Below, piece after piece: positions 1 through 9,386 of a stretch of 64,000 bases of DNA (its first letter is position 1; every line of letters begins with the position of its first letter). This DNA is from CALBZH01 sp964538515. Lineage in GTDB: Bacteria > Desulfobacterota > Syntrophobacteria > Syntrophobacterales > Syntrophobacteraceae. A model generated the notes under the pieces. The model saw only the letters and a list, made by a program, of their open reading frames with translations, did no database searches and was not told where the DNA came from. Position numbers and translations under genes: made by a program. The stretch lies in the NCBI GenBank assembly GCA_964538515.1, contig CAZIEW010000001.1, positions 62,001-126,000 of the forward strand. The letters run 5' to 3'.

Positions 1-579
1 GACATTCTCGCCCGGCAGCCGAAGGCTGAAAACGAAAAGCAGGGAGAGGAGGAAGAAGACCGGCCCAAACATCACCGCGACGGTCGATCCCAACCAGCCG
101 ACGACCAGGCTTGCGAGCGCATAGCCGGTGATGTTGCTCATGTGATTGGCGGCATCCACGTAGGACAAGATCTTGGTTCCCTGCACCACGGGAAAACTGA
201 CCTTGACGACCTTGTCTACGGCCGGCTTGAAGAAGATGAACACGAAATCGCCCAGAAAAGACAGGGCAAGATACACCGCATAAGGGTAGCCGAGCAGGAC
301 CGACGCCACCAGCAGAAGCCCGAGCACGGTGCGGCTAAGATCGGAGACGATCAAGGACGTGCGAATGCGCACTCGGTCGACCACGGGACCCGAGATCGCA
401 TTGATGAGGACTTCGCAGACATAACGGAAGACAAGGACCAGGCCGGCCATCATGGGGTCCTTGCTCTTTTCCGCAACCAGGAGGACGGAAAGGACCCTCA
501 AAAAGCCATCCCCCGTGCGGGTGCAGACCCGGCTGGCGATCAGGAGTACGAAGTCACGTCGAACGTCCCCGGATATCAT
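1..579 (-). CDS. MFS transporter, N-terminal part (runs off the window)
   Basis: I translated the reverse strand from an ATG at 577-579. It reads MISGDVRRDFVLLIASRVC and continues open to the left edge, about 193 residues. The protein is rich in hydrophobic segments separated by short charged loops. The sequence SGPVVDRVRIR lies between the second and third segments, at the position of the conserved MFS loop 2-3 motif (G-x-x-x-D-R). This is the layout of drug or siderophore exporters of the major facilitator superfamily (MFS_3/EntS-like). It would sit in the inner membrane; the substrate cannot be told. The start is not firmly fixed because no strong ribosome site precedes 579. It points away from the neighbouring glycan genes and is probably unrelated to them. 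Confidence 0.7.
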   Translation of the reverse strand, partial: MISGDVRRDFVLLIASRVCTRTGDGFLRVLSVLLVAEKSKDPMMAGLVLVFRYVCEVLINAISGPVVDRVRIRTSLIVSDLSRTVLGLLLVASVLLGYPYAVYLALSFLGDFVFIFFKPAVDKVVKVSFPVVQGTKILSYVDAANHMSNITGYALASLVVGWLGSTVAVMFGPVFFLLSLLFVFSLRLPGENV

Positions 580-932
580 CGTCGTCTGAACCTGTCGTCC
601 CCATGCTCCTTGTCCGCAATGGGGAGCAAAGCAACGTCCTATGGCTATCAAATGGAATGGAGAGTAAGACCATGGTCAAGAATATGAAGGGATCAAGCAG
701 ACTTAGATTAGCACCCGGACTACACGCGTGTCAATCCTTCAGGTGACCCTACAGGTCCACTTTACATAGCCGAGGGAAGCCCTCTGCCATTTTCCTGACA
801 CCTGGCTCGTACCCAGGCCGGGGATTCATCCATACAAGGGCCGAGCGTTCCCTTGCCATCCCTTCGTACGACCGCATGGGCACCGATCATGCTGGAAGGA
901 GCATGTCGTCGGGAATGCGCTGGCCGACAGCC
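580..932. other. intergenic region between the MFS gene and the giant glycosyltransferase
   Basis: No convincing gene is present in these 353 bases. The region must hold the promoter of the leftward MFS gene and the 3' end of the leftward glycosyltransferase transcript. Two short hairpins are visible, GAGGG-aag-CCCTC near 770-783 and CCTGG-N7-CCAGG near 801-818, but neither is followed by a T tract, so I do not call a terminator. Confidence 0.5.
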
Positions 933-3900
933 TTACATGGAGACGGCCCCGGCAGATGGTATTTCTGCGACCACTTCGGGCAAAGGGATGAAGAGCTCCC
1001 CCGGGTCGACGTTGTCTCGAGGGGGCAGTCGATAGCCCTTACCCATGGGGCTTTCCGCGGGAATCCGCCACTTCTCCTTGAAGAGCTTCCAGTTTCGCTC
1101 CATGTTGTGTGAATAGTCTATCTTTGCACCAATGAACGTCTGGCTCCCCACGTGGTGAATGAAGACGTCTTTTGCAATGCGCGCTTCGAAGCCGGCGAGC
1201 GCTGCTCGGACGCAGAAATCATCGTCCTCGAAATTGCCGCTGGGAAAGCGCACATCCAATCCGCCGATCGCGTCGATCACAGCCCGCCTTGCCAGGAGGC
1301 AGAAGCCCACAACCCGCATGATGGGCTGGCTCTGCCCTCGGTGCGCTTCCGCCCATCGCTCGGCAAACGCGACCAGCTCAGCACCATCTCGGTAGGTCAC
1401 TCCGGTAACCAACTGCGGCCCCGAGACATAATTGGACATCGGCCCGACAATCCCCGTGGCAGGATTCCTCCGACACACATCCAGCATGCGCCCCAGCCAG
1501 CCCGGAGTGACCACGGTATCGTTGTTGAGCAGCAGCACGTAATCGCCTTTAGCCACCGCCAGCCCCTGGTTGTTTCCCATGGCAAAGCCAAGATTCTCAG
1601 AATTCGCTATCAGCCGCACGTTCGCGTGCGCCGCCGCATAGGAGCACAGATAATCCACGGTGCCATCACTGGACCCGTTGTCGACGACAATGATCTCGTG
1701 AGGCTCTGGAGTATGGGCCTCGATACTCGCGAGGCACTCTTTGGTGAGATTCAGCTGGTTGAGCGTGAGCATGATGATGCTCGTCATAGGGGTGCTTGAT
1801 TTTGGTGCAGACGAAGAGCCGAGCACGCTCTGAAGCTTCATTCGCGCTGCCTCGGCTCCGAAATGCTTCTGTATATGCGTTTGCCCAGCCGAGGAAAGGC
1901 TCCGCCACAAGCTCTCGTCTCGGTAGAGCCGCACCACCTCACTAGCGAAGGTGACGGCATCTTCGGCTACGAGAAAGATCTCACCGTCATCGGGCGGCTC
2001 GAAGCCTTCGGCGCCAATGGTGGTGGTCACCACCGGAAGTCCGGACGCCAGCGCCTCCCCAATCTTTCCCTTCATTCCGGCTCCATACCGAAGCGGTGCC
2101 ACGGATATCCGGTGCGACTGCAGATAGGGGGCTGTGCTTGGCACATACCCGGTGACCTTCACACGATCGTTTGCGAGGGCCTGTACCTCAGGGGGCGGAG
2201 CGTTGCCAACGATCGTCAGGAAAACCTCGGGAAGGTGCTTGTGAACCGCCGGAAGGATCTCGTTGCAAAAGAACAGCACGGCGTCCGTATTGGGCGTGTG
2301 CAGAAAGTTGCCCACAAACAGAAGTCCCTGCCGCTCCGAAAATCCGCGTGCCACCGGGTCGATTTCATGAATATTCGGCACCACATGAATATCGGCCTCG
2401 GGCAGCTCGCTCACCAAGTGCTCCTTGTCTTCCGGGCTCACCGTGATGAGGGCGTCCGCCCGCCGGTAGACAGCCAGCTCCTGCTTTTGGGTCTCGGCGG
2501 CGCGCCTGCGCAGCCCCTCATCCGCTTGGAGCTCCGCCTGCCGCATTTCTCTTAAAAAATGCACATCCACGGTATCGATCACAATCCGCGTTCCGGGCGA
2601 ATGAAGCCGGATGGCTGGCAGATATTGTTGAGCAATCGTATAAAAGGACAGGATGGCGACATCGAATCGGCACTCCGTCAGCATTCCCGGGAGGTCGATG
2701 GGGGGGGCGGCTACGCTATGCCCGAGCTTTCCCATCATCTCCGGATCCGTGGCATACACCTCGATGCCCATCTGGCGAAGCTCCGCGGCATATCTGTCCT
2801 GATTTCTTCCATCACGAGCGATGAAAGTGACGGCATGCCCCAGGGACGTGAGGATTCTGAGCATCTCGAAAAGACGCCGTGATCCGGAGGCCCGGTCGTA
2901 AACGGGGAGGAATGGGTCGATCACCAGGATACGCATGCCGGAAGCGCGATTCCTGGCCACCGAAACCCCTTGGGGGTCGGCTGGGTGCTGCCCTCGCAGT
3001 GCAGCCTCCCATTTTTCGACGAAATGCTTCTGCCAGCTCGCTCCAGAAGCGGGGCTTGCCGCACTCAGCGCGGCGATCTCCGATTCACGGCTCACATGCT
3101 GCACAACGGATTCGGGCTGATACAGGACACGGTAGCCGGCCTGACGAAGGGCAAAGGCCAGGTCCGCCGCGCCATAGCCGCCCCGGAAGAGCCATTCACC
3201 GACGCCGTCAATGCGGGTGAGTGCCTCCTTTCGAATGAGAAGGCCGGACAGCGAGCCATAGTCCACCTCCCGAACATAATCGAACCGTGGATGCCCGGCG
3301 TGGTCACCTCGGCCATACGGCCACAGAGCACCATTGGAGAAGACAATGCCCCCGGCTTCGGCGAGGCGCCCGTTTGCGAGGATACGCCGCGAGCACACCG
3401 CCCCCACATCCTCATGCGCGTTGACCGTTGCCAGCAGAGCCTCGAGCCAGCCGGCCCGCGGTATGGAGCCTCCTTCGAGAAGCACGACAAAATCATCGCG
3501 TGAGGATTCGACGATCTGGCTGCAGATCGTGGGACCATCGTCTCGGCTCGCACTCCATCGGGTGACCGAGCCCAGCATTTCTTGCTCCCGATCCAGCAGG
3601 GTCGCAACTTCCTCCCGGGAGCTCATGTCAAGCACGATGACTTGAACCGGGATATGCGTCGGCATGCTCCTGAGCGCCGAAAGCGTGCTTCGGAGTCCAT
3701 CCAAGTGGCCATCGGTGAAGACAAGGACCGCGACCCGAGAAACGTCTTCGAGCTCGGCAGGTGCGGCTGAACCAGAACGCATTGAGCACCGATCGCCGAG
3801 CCGCTTTCTGTCGCATGTTTGGGGAATCGAGCTGGAGTCTTGAGGAGGACCCTCTTGAGCGGCCAGCTCCACATTCCATTTCTCGACGAACTTCTGCCGG

Positions 3901-6900
3901 TTGATCTCCTGATACCTCCGAAAGCCATTCGTGTAATCCTTGCCCGCCGTGACGGATTCATGATGGATGACAACGGCTTCTGGATTGTACAACACCTTGG
4001 CGCCGAGCTTTCGGAGCCCAAAGCACAGGTCCGTATCCTCGTAGTAGGCAGGAGCATAGCGGGCATCCAGCCCCCCTAGCTTCTTGAACAGATCATGGCG
4101 CACCAGAAGGCACGCTCCGGAGCAGTAATCCACCTCGCAGACCGTGTTGTAGCGAGGAAGCTGAGGATCATCTCCCCGGCCAAAGTTCCAGCCCGTGCCG
4201 TCACTGAAGATCAACGCCCCGGCTTCCTGGAGAGCACCGTTGGGATAGACCAGCTTGGCTCCGACGGCTCCGACGGCCGAATCCGATTCCGCCAGGGCGA
4301 TAAGACGATCCAGCCAACCCGACTGAGGAGAGGTGTCGTTGTTTAAGAGGATCAAGTACTTGCCCTCGGCCAGGGCGGCCCCCTGATTGACCGCGAGTGT
4401 GAAGCCGAGGTTCTCCGTGTTGCTTATGACCTTGACATCCCCTGAGAGCTTTTGGAGATATTCAGCCGTACCGTCCGTTGACGCATTATCAATAATTACT
4501 AGTTCGAACGAGGATTCGATATTCGATTTAATCAAAGACTCAAGACATTGTTTTGTATATTCTATTTTATTGTACACCGCTATAATAACCGAGGCCATAT
4601 ACTTGAATTGGACACTTGAATTGTTTCGCTCATCGCAAGCACTTAACTGAATTTCATATCCTTTAGTTGGAGAAACGTTTGAAATTCTTTTATTCTTATA
4701 TTTATCTGAAACCCTTTTCGTTGCCTCAAGATACGATCTTCCATATTTCTGATCCGGTTCCAGATGATTACCTTCCCCCCATTCATTCCACGCATTGATG
4801 AAGACCAGTCTTTCTCCTGGTTCCGACTCCGTTTTGGCAATGGCTTGCCCCAACCACTTTTCATACAATTCAGGAGATGAATCTTTGAAGACATACGCAT
4901 TGGATTTTCTTCTGGGAGAGTTGTCGAAGCCGGGAGTCACACAGGGGAATCGTTTGTAGCCTGGGTCTTCTTTGGCAAGCATGCGATCAACCAGCGCTTC
5001 GTATCGGAAGACAGCATGATCCGCGTACTCCGCGCCAACGAGCCTGTCCGGCAGCCTCGTCCAATCGGGCTGAAACTCCACGGAGGCATCAAAGCCAATG
5101 CCGCGGGGATCTCTGTGCTCATCGGGAAAGCTCTCAACGCGACACAGGTAGAGCTCACCGATACCAAGGCGTCTGGCCTCTTCCCGCCAGAGCGTCGCAA
5201 TTCGAAGGGGATCCGGAAGGCGATTCGCCCTGTACACCAAGAACAGCGGCTTCCCTTCGACACGGATGTATCGGCTGTCCCTGAAAACACCACTCAGAAA
5301 CCGGATATGCTCTTTGTCATCCTCGTCCCCATAGTGCTGCCTCATGAGAACGTCCTTTTCCTGCCCGTCCCACACGCGGGTCCAGTTCTCATTTGCCCAG
5401 CACAGACAGAAAGGAAAATCCGGCTCACCGGATTCCAGGACCGCATCGAGAGGTTGATTGAGGAGGCGCTTGCCATTGAACCAATAGTGGTAGTAACAAA
5501 ACCCCGAAATGCCATGCTGCGTAGCCAGGTCGGCCTGAGCCTGCCGGACCTTCCCGTCTCTTAGATCGTAGTAGCCGAGCTCACCCGGACGATGCGGTTG
5601 ATAGTGTCCCTCAAAGAGGGGCACGGTCTTTTTCACATTCGTCCACTCGGTGAACCCCTCCCCCCACCAGGCATCATTCTCGGGAATGGGGTGGTATTGA
5701 GGGAGATAGAACGCTATCATTCTTACAGATGATCCTCGCACACCAGAATTCGTGCTGGTCACCCCACGAATGTCCGGACAAGCAAGAGCACCCGGCGAAT
5801 CCGCGGCAGTATTTCTAGAATGAAGCGCTTTTGGCTTCAATGGCTTGACGACCGGGCGAGTAGGACGTTGCCCACTCAGGAATCCCATGCGTTTCGCGTC
5901 AAAACGAAGTTGATCAATGGCGGGCACGATTTTGGGCATAAAAGAAGGCTGCCGCTGTCCCTGTTCCGAGTGAAGGCGAAAATAGCTGAGAGTGTCAACG
6001 AGATAGATCGCATCCCCCCTGCTCAACAGGTTGACCCACATGGTCTGATCTGCAATGGCAATGCATTCACGCTCTGCGAAACTGATCATGTTGGGCCTAG
6101 AAGCTTCGAGGTCCTTCTTCCTAAACATAACCGTGGTTGGCTCACCGATAAAATTAGTCCCAGTCATAAGCATCGTATCGGCCAGGTGGACACCATCGAT
6201 CAGAACGTCGGAAGCGTACGGACGTTTTGTCTCCTTAATGTCTTCAAGATGATTTCCATAGCGATCGATGCACTGCCTATGGGAGGTCACCAACGTGACA
6301 TCGGGCCACTGGCTTAGGCAAGCGACCATGCGCGCAACGCACTCTGGATGCAGCAGGTCGTCGTCGTTCAGGTACTTGATGTACTCGCCACGTGAACGAT
6401 GAAAGCCCTCTATCAGATTCTGTTTGCTGCCAAGATTATGCGGGTTCTTTTGGTATCGAAGGCGAGAGTCGGCTGCGTAGTCTGCAGCGATCGTCCCGAT
6501 CTTTTCGTCGGGACGATCATCGCACACAACAATTTCAACATTCCGATAGGTTTGCCCCAAGGCACTCTCGAGCGCTTGCCTAAAGTACCGAGGGTTAAAA
6601 GCCGGAATGACAATACTGACCAACGGACTCTTCGATGCAGGCAGCGACCTATCCTTGATAAACTCACATATAAGTCGCGAACCGTCCCGATACTCCAACC
6701 CCTGAAGCATAGGATCCTCACTCGCTCCATAGGAGCAACGTCCCCTAGCGGACAATCCTGCGGCCAAGGCAAGACGAACAAGCTCTTCTTCATTGTAGAG
6801 CCATCGGTGCCCCCACTCCCTCATAGCCAGATTCATCTGCTCTGCACGGGTGGCCACCCAGTCATAGCCATACTTAATCCACTCGCCACTTTCCTTGCGC

Positions 6901-7196
6901 CAGTCCTCGCTTTGGTAACGCCGAACAATGTAATCCAGATCCGGAGTTGCGATCCTGAGACGACCCTGATCAACAAGAACACGTCGGCATTCCCGGAGAA
7001 ACGCAATCCCCTCAGCTTGCGTCAGGTGCTCAATGAAATGCTCATTGAATATGCCATGAACACTATTATTCTCGAAAGGCAAACCCTTCGTCACGTCGAC
7101 CTGAATGTCGGCCTCGCCCTCAATATCAATGTTTATAAAGCCATTTAACTTCCGCTTGCCACATCCGATATTCAGGAATACTCTTGAGTTATCCAT
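933..7196 (-). CDS. giant multi-domain glycosyltransferase (methyltransferase + GT2 + WbsX + GT2 + GT2-like + GT4 + GT2)
   Basis: A single 2087-residue frame of fused modules. In order: a SAM-dependent methyltransferase-like domain (about 1-180, motif LNIGCGKRKLNGF); a GT2 domain (about 190-440, VSIVIPAFN and YLNDDDLL); a WbsX-type domain (about 492-810, MIAFYLPQYHPIPEND and INAWNEWGEGNHLEP); a second GT2 (about 865-1105, ILLNNDTSPQSGW); a degenerate GT2-like copy (about 1152-1400); a GT4/GT1 domain (about 1419-1792, SVAPLRYGAGMKGKI); and a last GT2 (about 1803-2060, LLLNNDTVVTPGW). No signal peptide or membrane segment is obvious, so it is likely cytoplasmic. It probably builds a lipopolysaccharide, capsule or flagellar oligosaccharide by adding several sugars. 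It follows the aminotransferase gene by 10 bases. An AT-rich stretch near 4480-4730 marks the WbsX/GT2 seam, which suggests assembly by recombination. Confidence 0.9.
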   Translation of the reverse strand: MDNSRVFLNIGCGKRKLNGFINIDIEGEADIQVDVTKGLPFENNSVHGIFNEHFIEHLTQAEGIAFLRECRRVLVDQGRLRIATPDLDYIVRRYQSEDWRKESGEWIKYGYDWVATRAEQMNLAMREWGHRWLYNEEELVRLALAAGLSARGRCSYGASEDPMLQGLEYRDGSRLICEFIKDRSLPASKSPLVSIVIPAFNPRYFRQALESALGQTYRNVEIVVCDDRPDEKIGTIAADYAADSRLRYQKNPHNLGSKQNLIEGFHRSRGEYIKYLNDDDLLHPECVARMVACLSQWPDVTLVTSHRQCIDRYGNHLEDIKETKRPYASDVLIDGVHLADTMLMTGTNFIGEPTTVMFRKKDLEASRPNMISFAERECIAIADQTMWVNLLSRGDAIYLVDTLSYFRLHSEQGQRQPSFMPKIVPAIDQLRFDAKRMGFLSGQRPTRPVVKPLKPKALHSRNTAADSPGALACPDIRGVTSTNSGVRGSSVRMIAFYLPQYHPIPENDAWWGEGFTEWTNVKKTVPLFEGHYQPHRPGELGYYDLRDGKVRQAQADLATQHGISGFCYYHYWFNGKRLLNQPLDAVLESGEPDFPFCLCWANENWTRVWDGQEKDVLMRQHYGDEDDKEHIRFLSGVFRDSRYIRVEGKPLFLVYRANRLPDPLRIATLWREEARRLGIGELYLCRVESFPDEHRDPRGIGFDASVEFQPDWTRLPDRLVGAEYADHAVFRYEALVDRMLAKEDPGYKRFPCVTPGFDNSPRRKSNAYVFKDSSPELYEKWLGQAIAKTESEPGERLVFINAWNEWGEGNHLEPDQKYGRSYLEATKRVSDKYKNKRISNVSPTKGYEIQLSACDERNNSSVQFKYMASVIIAVYNKIEYTKQCLESLIKSNIESSFELVIIDNASTDGTAEYLQKLSGDVKVISNTENLGFTLAVNQGAALAEGKYLILLNNDTSPQSGWLDRLIALAESDSAVGAVGAKLVYPNGALQEAGALIFSDGTGWNFGRGDDPQLPRYNTVCEVDYCSGACLLVRHDLFKKLGGLDARYAPAYYEDTDLCFGLRKLGAKVLYNPEAVVIHHESVTAGKDYTNGFRRYQEINRQKFVEKWNVELAAQEGPPQDSSSIPQTCDRKRLGDRCSMRSGSAAPAELEDVSRVAVLVFTDGHLDGLRSTLSALRSMPTHIPVQVIVLDMSSREEVATLLDREQEMLGSVTRWSASRDDGPTICSQIVESSRDDFVVLLEGGSIPRAGWLEALLATVNAHEDVGAVCSRRILANGRLAEAGGIVFSNGALWPYGRGDHAGHPRFDYVREVDYGSLSGLLIRKEALTRIDGVGEWLFRGGYGAADLAFALRQAGYRVLYQPESVVQHVSRESEIAALSAASPASGASWQKHFVEKWEAALRGQHPADPQGVSVARNRASGMRILVIDPFLPVYDRASGSRRLFEMLRILTSLGHAVTFIARDGRNQDRYAAELRQMGIEVYATDPEMMGKLGHSVAAPPIDLPGMLTECRFDVAILSFYTIAQQYLPAIRLHSPGTRIVIDTVDVHFLREMRQAELQADEGLRRRAAETQKQELAVYRRADALITVSPEDKEHLVSELPEADIHVVPNIHEIDPVARGFSERQGLLFVGNFLHTPNTDAVLFFCNEILPAVHKHLPEVFLTIVGNAPPPEVQALANDRVKVTGYVPSTAPYLQSHRISVAPLRYGAGMKGKIGEALASGLPVVTTTIGAEGFEPPDDGEIFLVAEDAVTFASEVVRLYRDESLWRSLSSAGQTHIQKHFGAEAARMKLQSVLGSSSAPKSSTPMTSIIMLTLNQLNLTKECLASIEAHTPEPHEIIVVDNGSSDGTVDYLCSYAAAHANVRLIANSENLGFAMGNNQGLAVAKGDYVLLLNNDTVVTPGWLGRMLDVCRRNPATGIVGPMSNYVSGPQLVTGVTYRDGAELVAFAERWAEAHRGQSQPIMRVVGFCLLARRAVIDAIGGLDVRFPSGNFEDDDFCVRAALAGFEARIAKDVFIHHVGSQTFIGAKIDYSHNMERNWKLFKEKWRIPAESPMGKGYRLPPRDNVDPGELFIPLPEVVAEIPSAGAVSM

Positions 7197-7206
7197 AATC
7201 TATGAC

Positions 7207-8373
7207 TCACCTAAAGCTTTTAAGGATAGAACAAATATTTTCCACATCATCGCAGGACAAGCCACCGTAAAACGGCAAGGAAAGAACTTCTTTCACAACT
7301 TTTCTAGCCACTGGCAAATTATCCGCAGCGCTTGAAGGTAAGTGCTTATAACATGTATAGTCGCTACAGAGTGGATAGAAATACTTCCTGGCGAATATAT
7401 TATACTCCTTAAATCTTCTATAGATTTCATCTCTTGATATACCAAATTTCTTTTTATCAATTCTAAGGATAAAATACTGGTAGCTATTCTTAATTCCCGG
7501 CAAATCCTCCAAGAAGCTCAACCCTTCGACATCCTGCAAACAATGTTTATAGACCTCCTGGAGGGTCTTTCTCTTTGCCTGCTCCTCTTCGATGAGCTCA
7601 AGAACACTCAATCCCATCAGCGCTTGAAGCTCATTCAGTTTCCCGTTGATCCCAGGCATCACGACCTCATCCTCATTCTTGATACCGAAGTTTTTCAAGA
7701 GATCAACTCTCTCCTTGAGATTCTTTCCAGCAAAGCTCAAAGCACCGCCTTCAGCCGTATGAAACAGCTTTGTGGCATGAAAGCTAAACATCGAAATATC
7801 ACCAAAGTTCCCGATTCCAGTCCCGTCGATTTCAACCCCAAATGCATGGGCCGCATCATATATAATTCGCAGCCCATAACGGTCAGCAATCTCCTGTATC
7901 TTAACCACATCACAAGGTGTTCCAAAAACATGAACCGCCAAAATAGCCGTCGTTTGCGGAGTGATCATGGATTCGATTCGTTCGGCATCAATATTCATTG
8001 TTTTTGGATTAATATCACAAAAGATAGGCCTAATATTGTTCCATGAAAGAACATGAGGTGTAGCTGGAAAAGTAAACGGCGTTGTTATGACTTCTCCAGA
8101 TAGCCTCAGGCTCTGACAAGCCACAATTAGAGCAATCGTTCCATTGTTAAACAACGACAAATAAGGAACCTTCAAGTAATCAGTAAGCTCAGCCTCCAGC
8201 AACCGGTGTTGAGGACCTTTATTGGTAAGCCACTGCGACCCCCAAACATGGCTCAGCTTGTTGGCGAATAAGGACAAATCCGGCAACAAGGGTCTGGAAA
8301 CGTAGATAGGCTCATTAAAGCGATATACATGATTAAAACCTGGGACTGATTGCGTAGCCGGCGAGCTTCTCAT
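7207..8373 (-). CDS. DegT/DnrJ/EryC1/StrS-family sugar aminotransferase
   Basis: A 388-residue PLP-dependent enzyme that makes amino sugars by transaminating nucleotide-linked keto-sugars. Visible family marks are NNGTIAL near residue 77, the cofactor aspartate in YDAAHAF (D173) and the Schiff-base lysine in SFHATKLFHTAEGG (K202). Length matches the family. The only ATG in reach, at 8373, gives a 41-base overlap with the sulfotransferase gene upstream. It is co-directional with the giant glycosyltransferase, so it probably supplies an amino-deoxy sugar donor (for example of the Fuc4NAc or Qui type; the exact sugar cannot be read). The DNA is AT-rich compared with the flagellar genes, which hints at transfer with the glycan block. 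Confidence 0.9.
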   Translation of the reverse strand: MRSSPATQSVPGFNHVYRFNEPIYVSRPLLPDLSLFANKLSHVWGSQWLTNKGPQHRLLEAELTDYLKVPYLSLFNNGTIALIVACQSLRLSGEVITTPFTFPATPHVLSWNNIRPIFCDINPKTMNIDAERIESMITPQTTAILAVHVFGTPCDVVKIQEIADRYGLRIIYDAAHAFGVEIDGTGIGNFGDISMFSFHATKLFHTAEGGALSFAGKNLKERVDLLKNFGIKNEDEVVMPGINGKLNELQALMGLSVLELIEEEQAKRKTLQEVYKHCLQDVEGLSFLEDLPGIKNSYQYFILRIDKKKFGISRDEIYRRFKEYNIFARKYFYPLCSDYTCYKHLPSSAADNLPVARKVVKEVLSLPFYGGLSCDDVENICSILKSFR

Positions 8374-9343
8374 AACTTGAAATCACCTCTTCCACTCTTG
8401 CGGGCGCCATTCGCACCTGCTCAACTGCCTGAAATGACTCTGGCCCTTGATATTGCACTAGCTTCCCATATCCCTGCAGACGGAGCTTTTCCGCAATCTG
8501 CTCGAAAACTCTGCCCGGAAACCTGCAAAAGTCCTCATATCGGATTTGCAGGTAGCGATCGGAGTGAACCCTTGCCAAATTACGTTCCACGGCAGAGTTC
8601 GTATGGTAAATCTGGCCTGCCACCTGCTCACAGGGAGTGCTATCGATCAGTTGCGGATATTCGGGCGGCTTAAAGGAGTACCAGGCTCTTTCATCTCCAT
8701 AATAATTCACCCTAGCCTCGAGAAGAGACTGTATGTTATAGAAAGGATTACGGTGAATATAGAGAAATAGAACTTTCTCTAATATTTTGTCAATATAAGG
8801 AATAATCCAGTTTAGCATCATCCCCTTAGCAGCAAATGGTTGACCAAAAACGTATTCTATCGCTGCCAGCTCTGAAACGAGACTTTTGTGATCAATCTTC
8901 TCCAATTCTTCATCATTCAAATAGGTTATGTCACCAAATTTGAAAAATCGTCTCCAGAAATACCAAAACTCATTAGGAGCTAAGGCTCCTTTTGTCTTTC
9001 CTAAGACCGATGAGTATGGAACCGTCTGATTAAAATCAAAGATCTCATTATTGAAGTCATGCTTTGTTAACATCAACTGAATCAAAGCACCAATATATGG
9101 AGACATGTAGAATCGTGAGAGAATATTGGTTGGATAAGAGAAGAGCCCGAGCTGAGAGATCCATTGAAGAAGAAGGGTGGTACCACTCCTCGGCGCCCCC
9201 ATTATTAAGAGAATCGGAAATCGAGTTGCCTTGAATTCCTCGATTGCATCCTTCTCCGCGGGCCAAAGCAGCGTATTGACCCGCAACAACAACTTTTCGA
9301 GCTCTTCGTTCCTTCGATGGGGCTCTCGTCGTTTAACTTCCAT
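8333..9343 (-). CDS. sulfotransferase-family protein
   Basis: 336 residues. The 5'-phosphosulfate loop of PAPS-dependent sulfotransferases is clear at 49-56 (GAPRSGTT), preceded by FPILLIM. A likely 3'-phosphate binding segment, YIHRNPFYNIQSLLEARV, lies near 195-212. The enzyme would move sulfate from PAPS to a hydroxyl or amino group, most plausibly on the glycan made by its neighbours. The product is cytoplasmic with no signal peptide. The gene overlaps the aminotransferase gene at its 3' end and starts 43 bases before the end of the WbqC gene transcript order, so all four minus-strand genes look like one operon. Base composition is AT-rich. Confidence 0.85.
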   Translation of the reverse strand: MEVKRREPHRRNEELEKLLLRVNTLLWPAEKDAIEEFKATRFPILLIMGAPRSGTTLLLQWISQLGLFSYPTNILSRFYMSPYIGALIQLMLTKHDFNNEIFDFNQTVPYSSVLGKTKGALAPNEFWYFWRRFFKFGDITYLNDEELEKIDHKSLVSELAAIEYVFGQPFAAKGMMLNWIIPYIDKILEKVLFLYIHRNPFYNIQSLLEARVNYYGDERAWYSFKPPEYPQLIDSTPCEQVAGQIYHTNSAVERNLARVHSDRYLQIRYEDFCRFPGRVFEQIAEKLRLQGYGKLVQYQGPESFQAVEQVRMAPARVEEVISSYEKLAGYAISPRF

Positions 9344-9386
9344 CTAACCTTCTCCCACAAGCCCTCAGAAGCTCACCCTGCAAGCT

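Noticed and set aside
142..687. 181-residue plus-strand open frame at the left end
   Set aside because: It is the antisense shadow of the MFS transporter, whose reverse translation has clear membrane segments.
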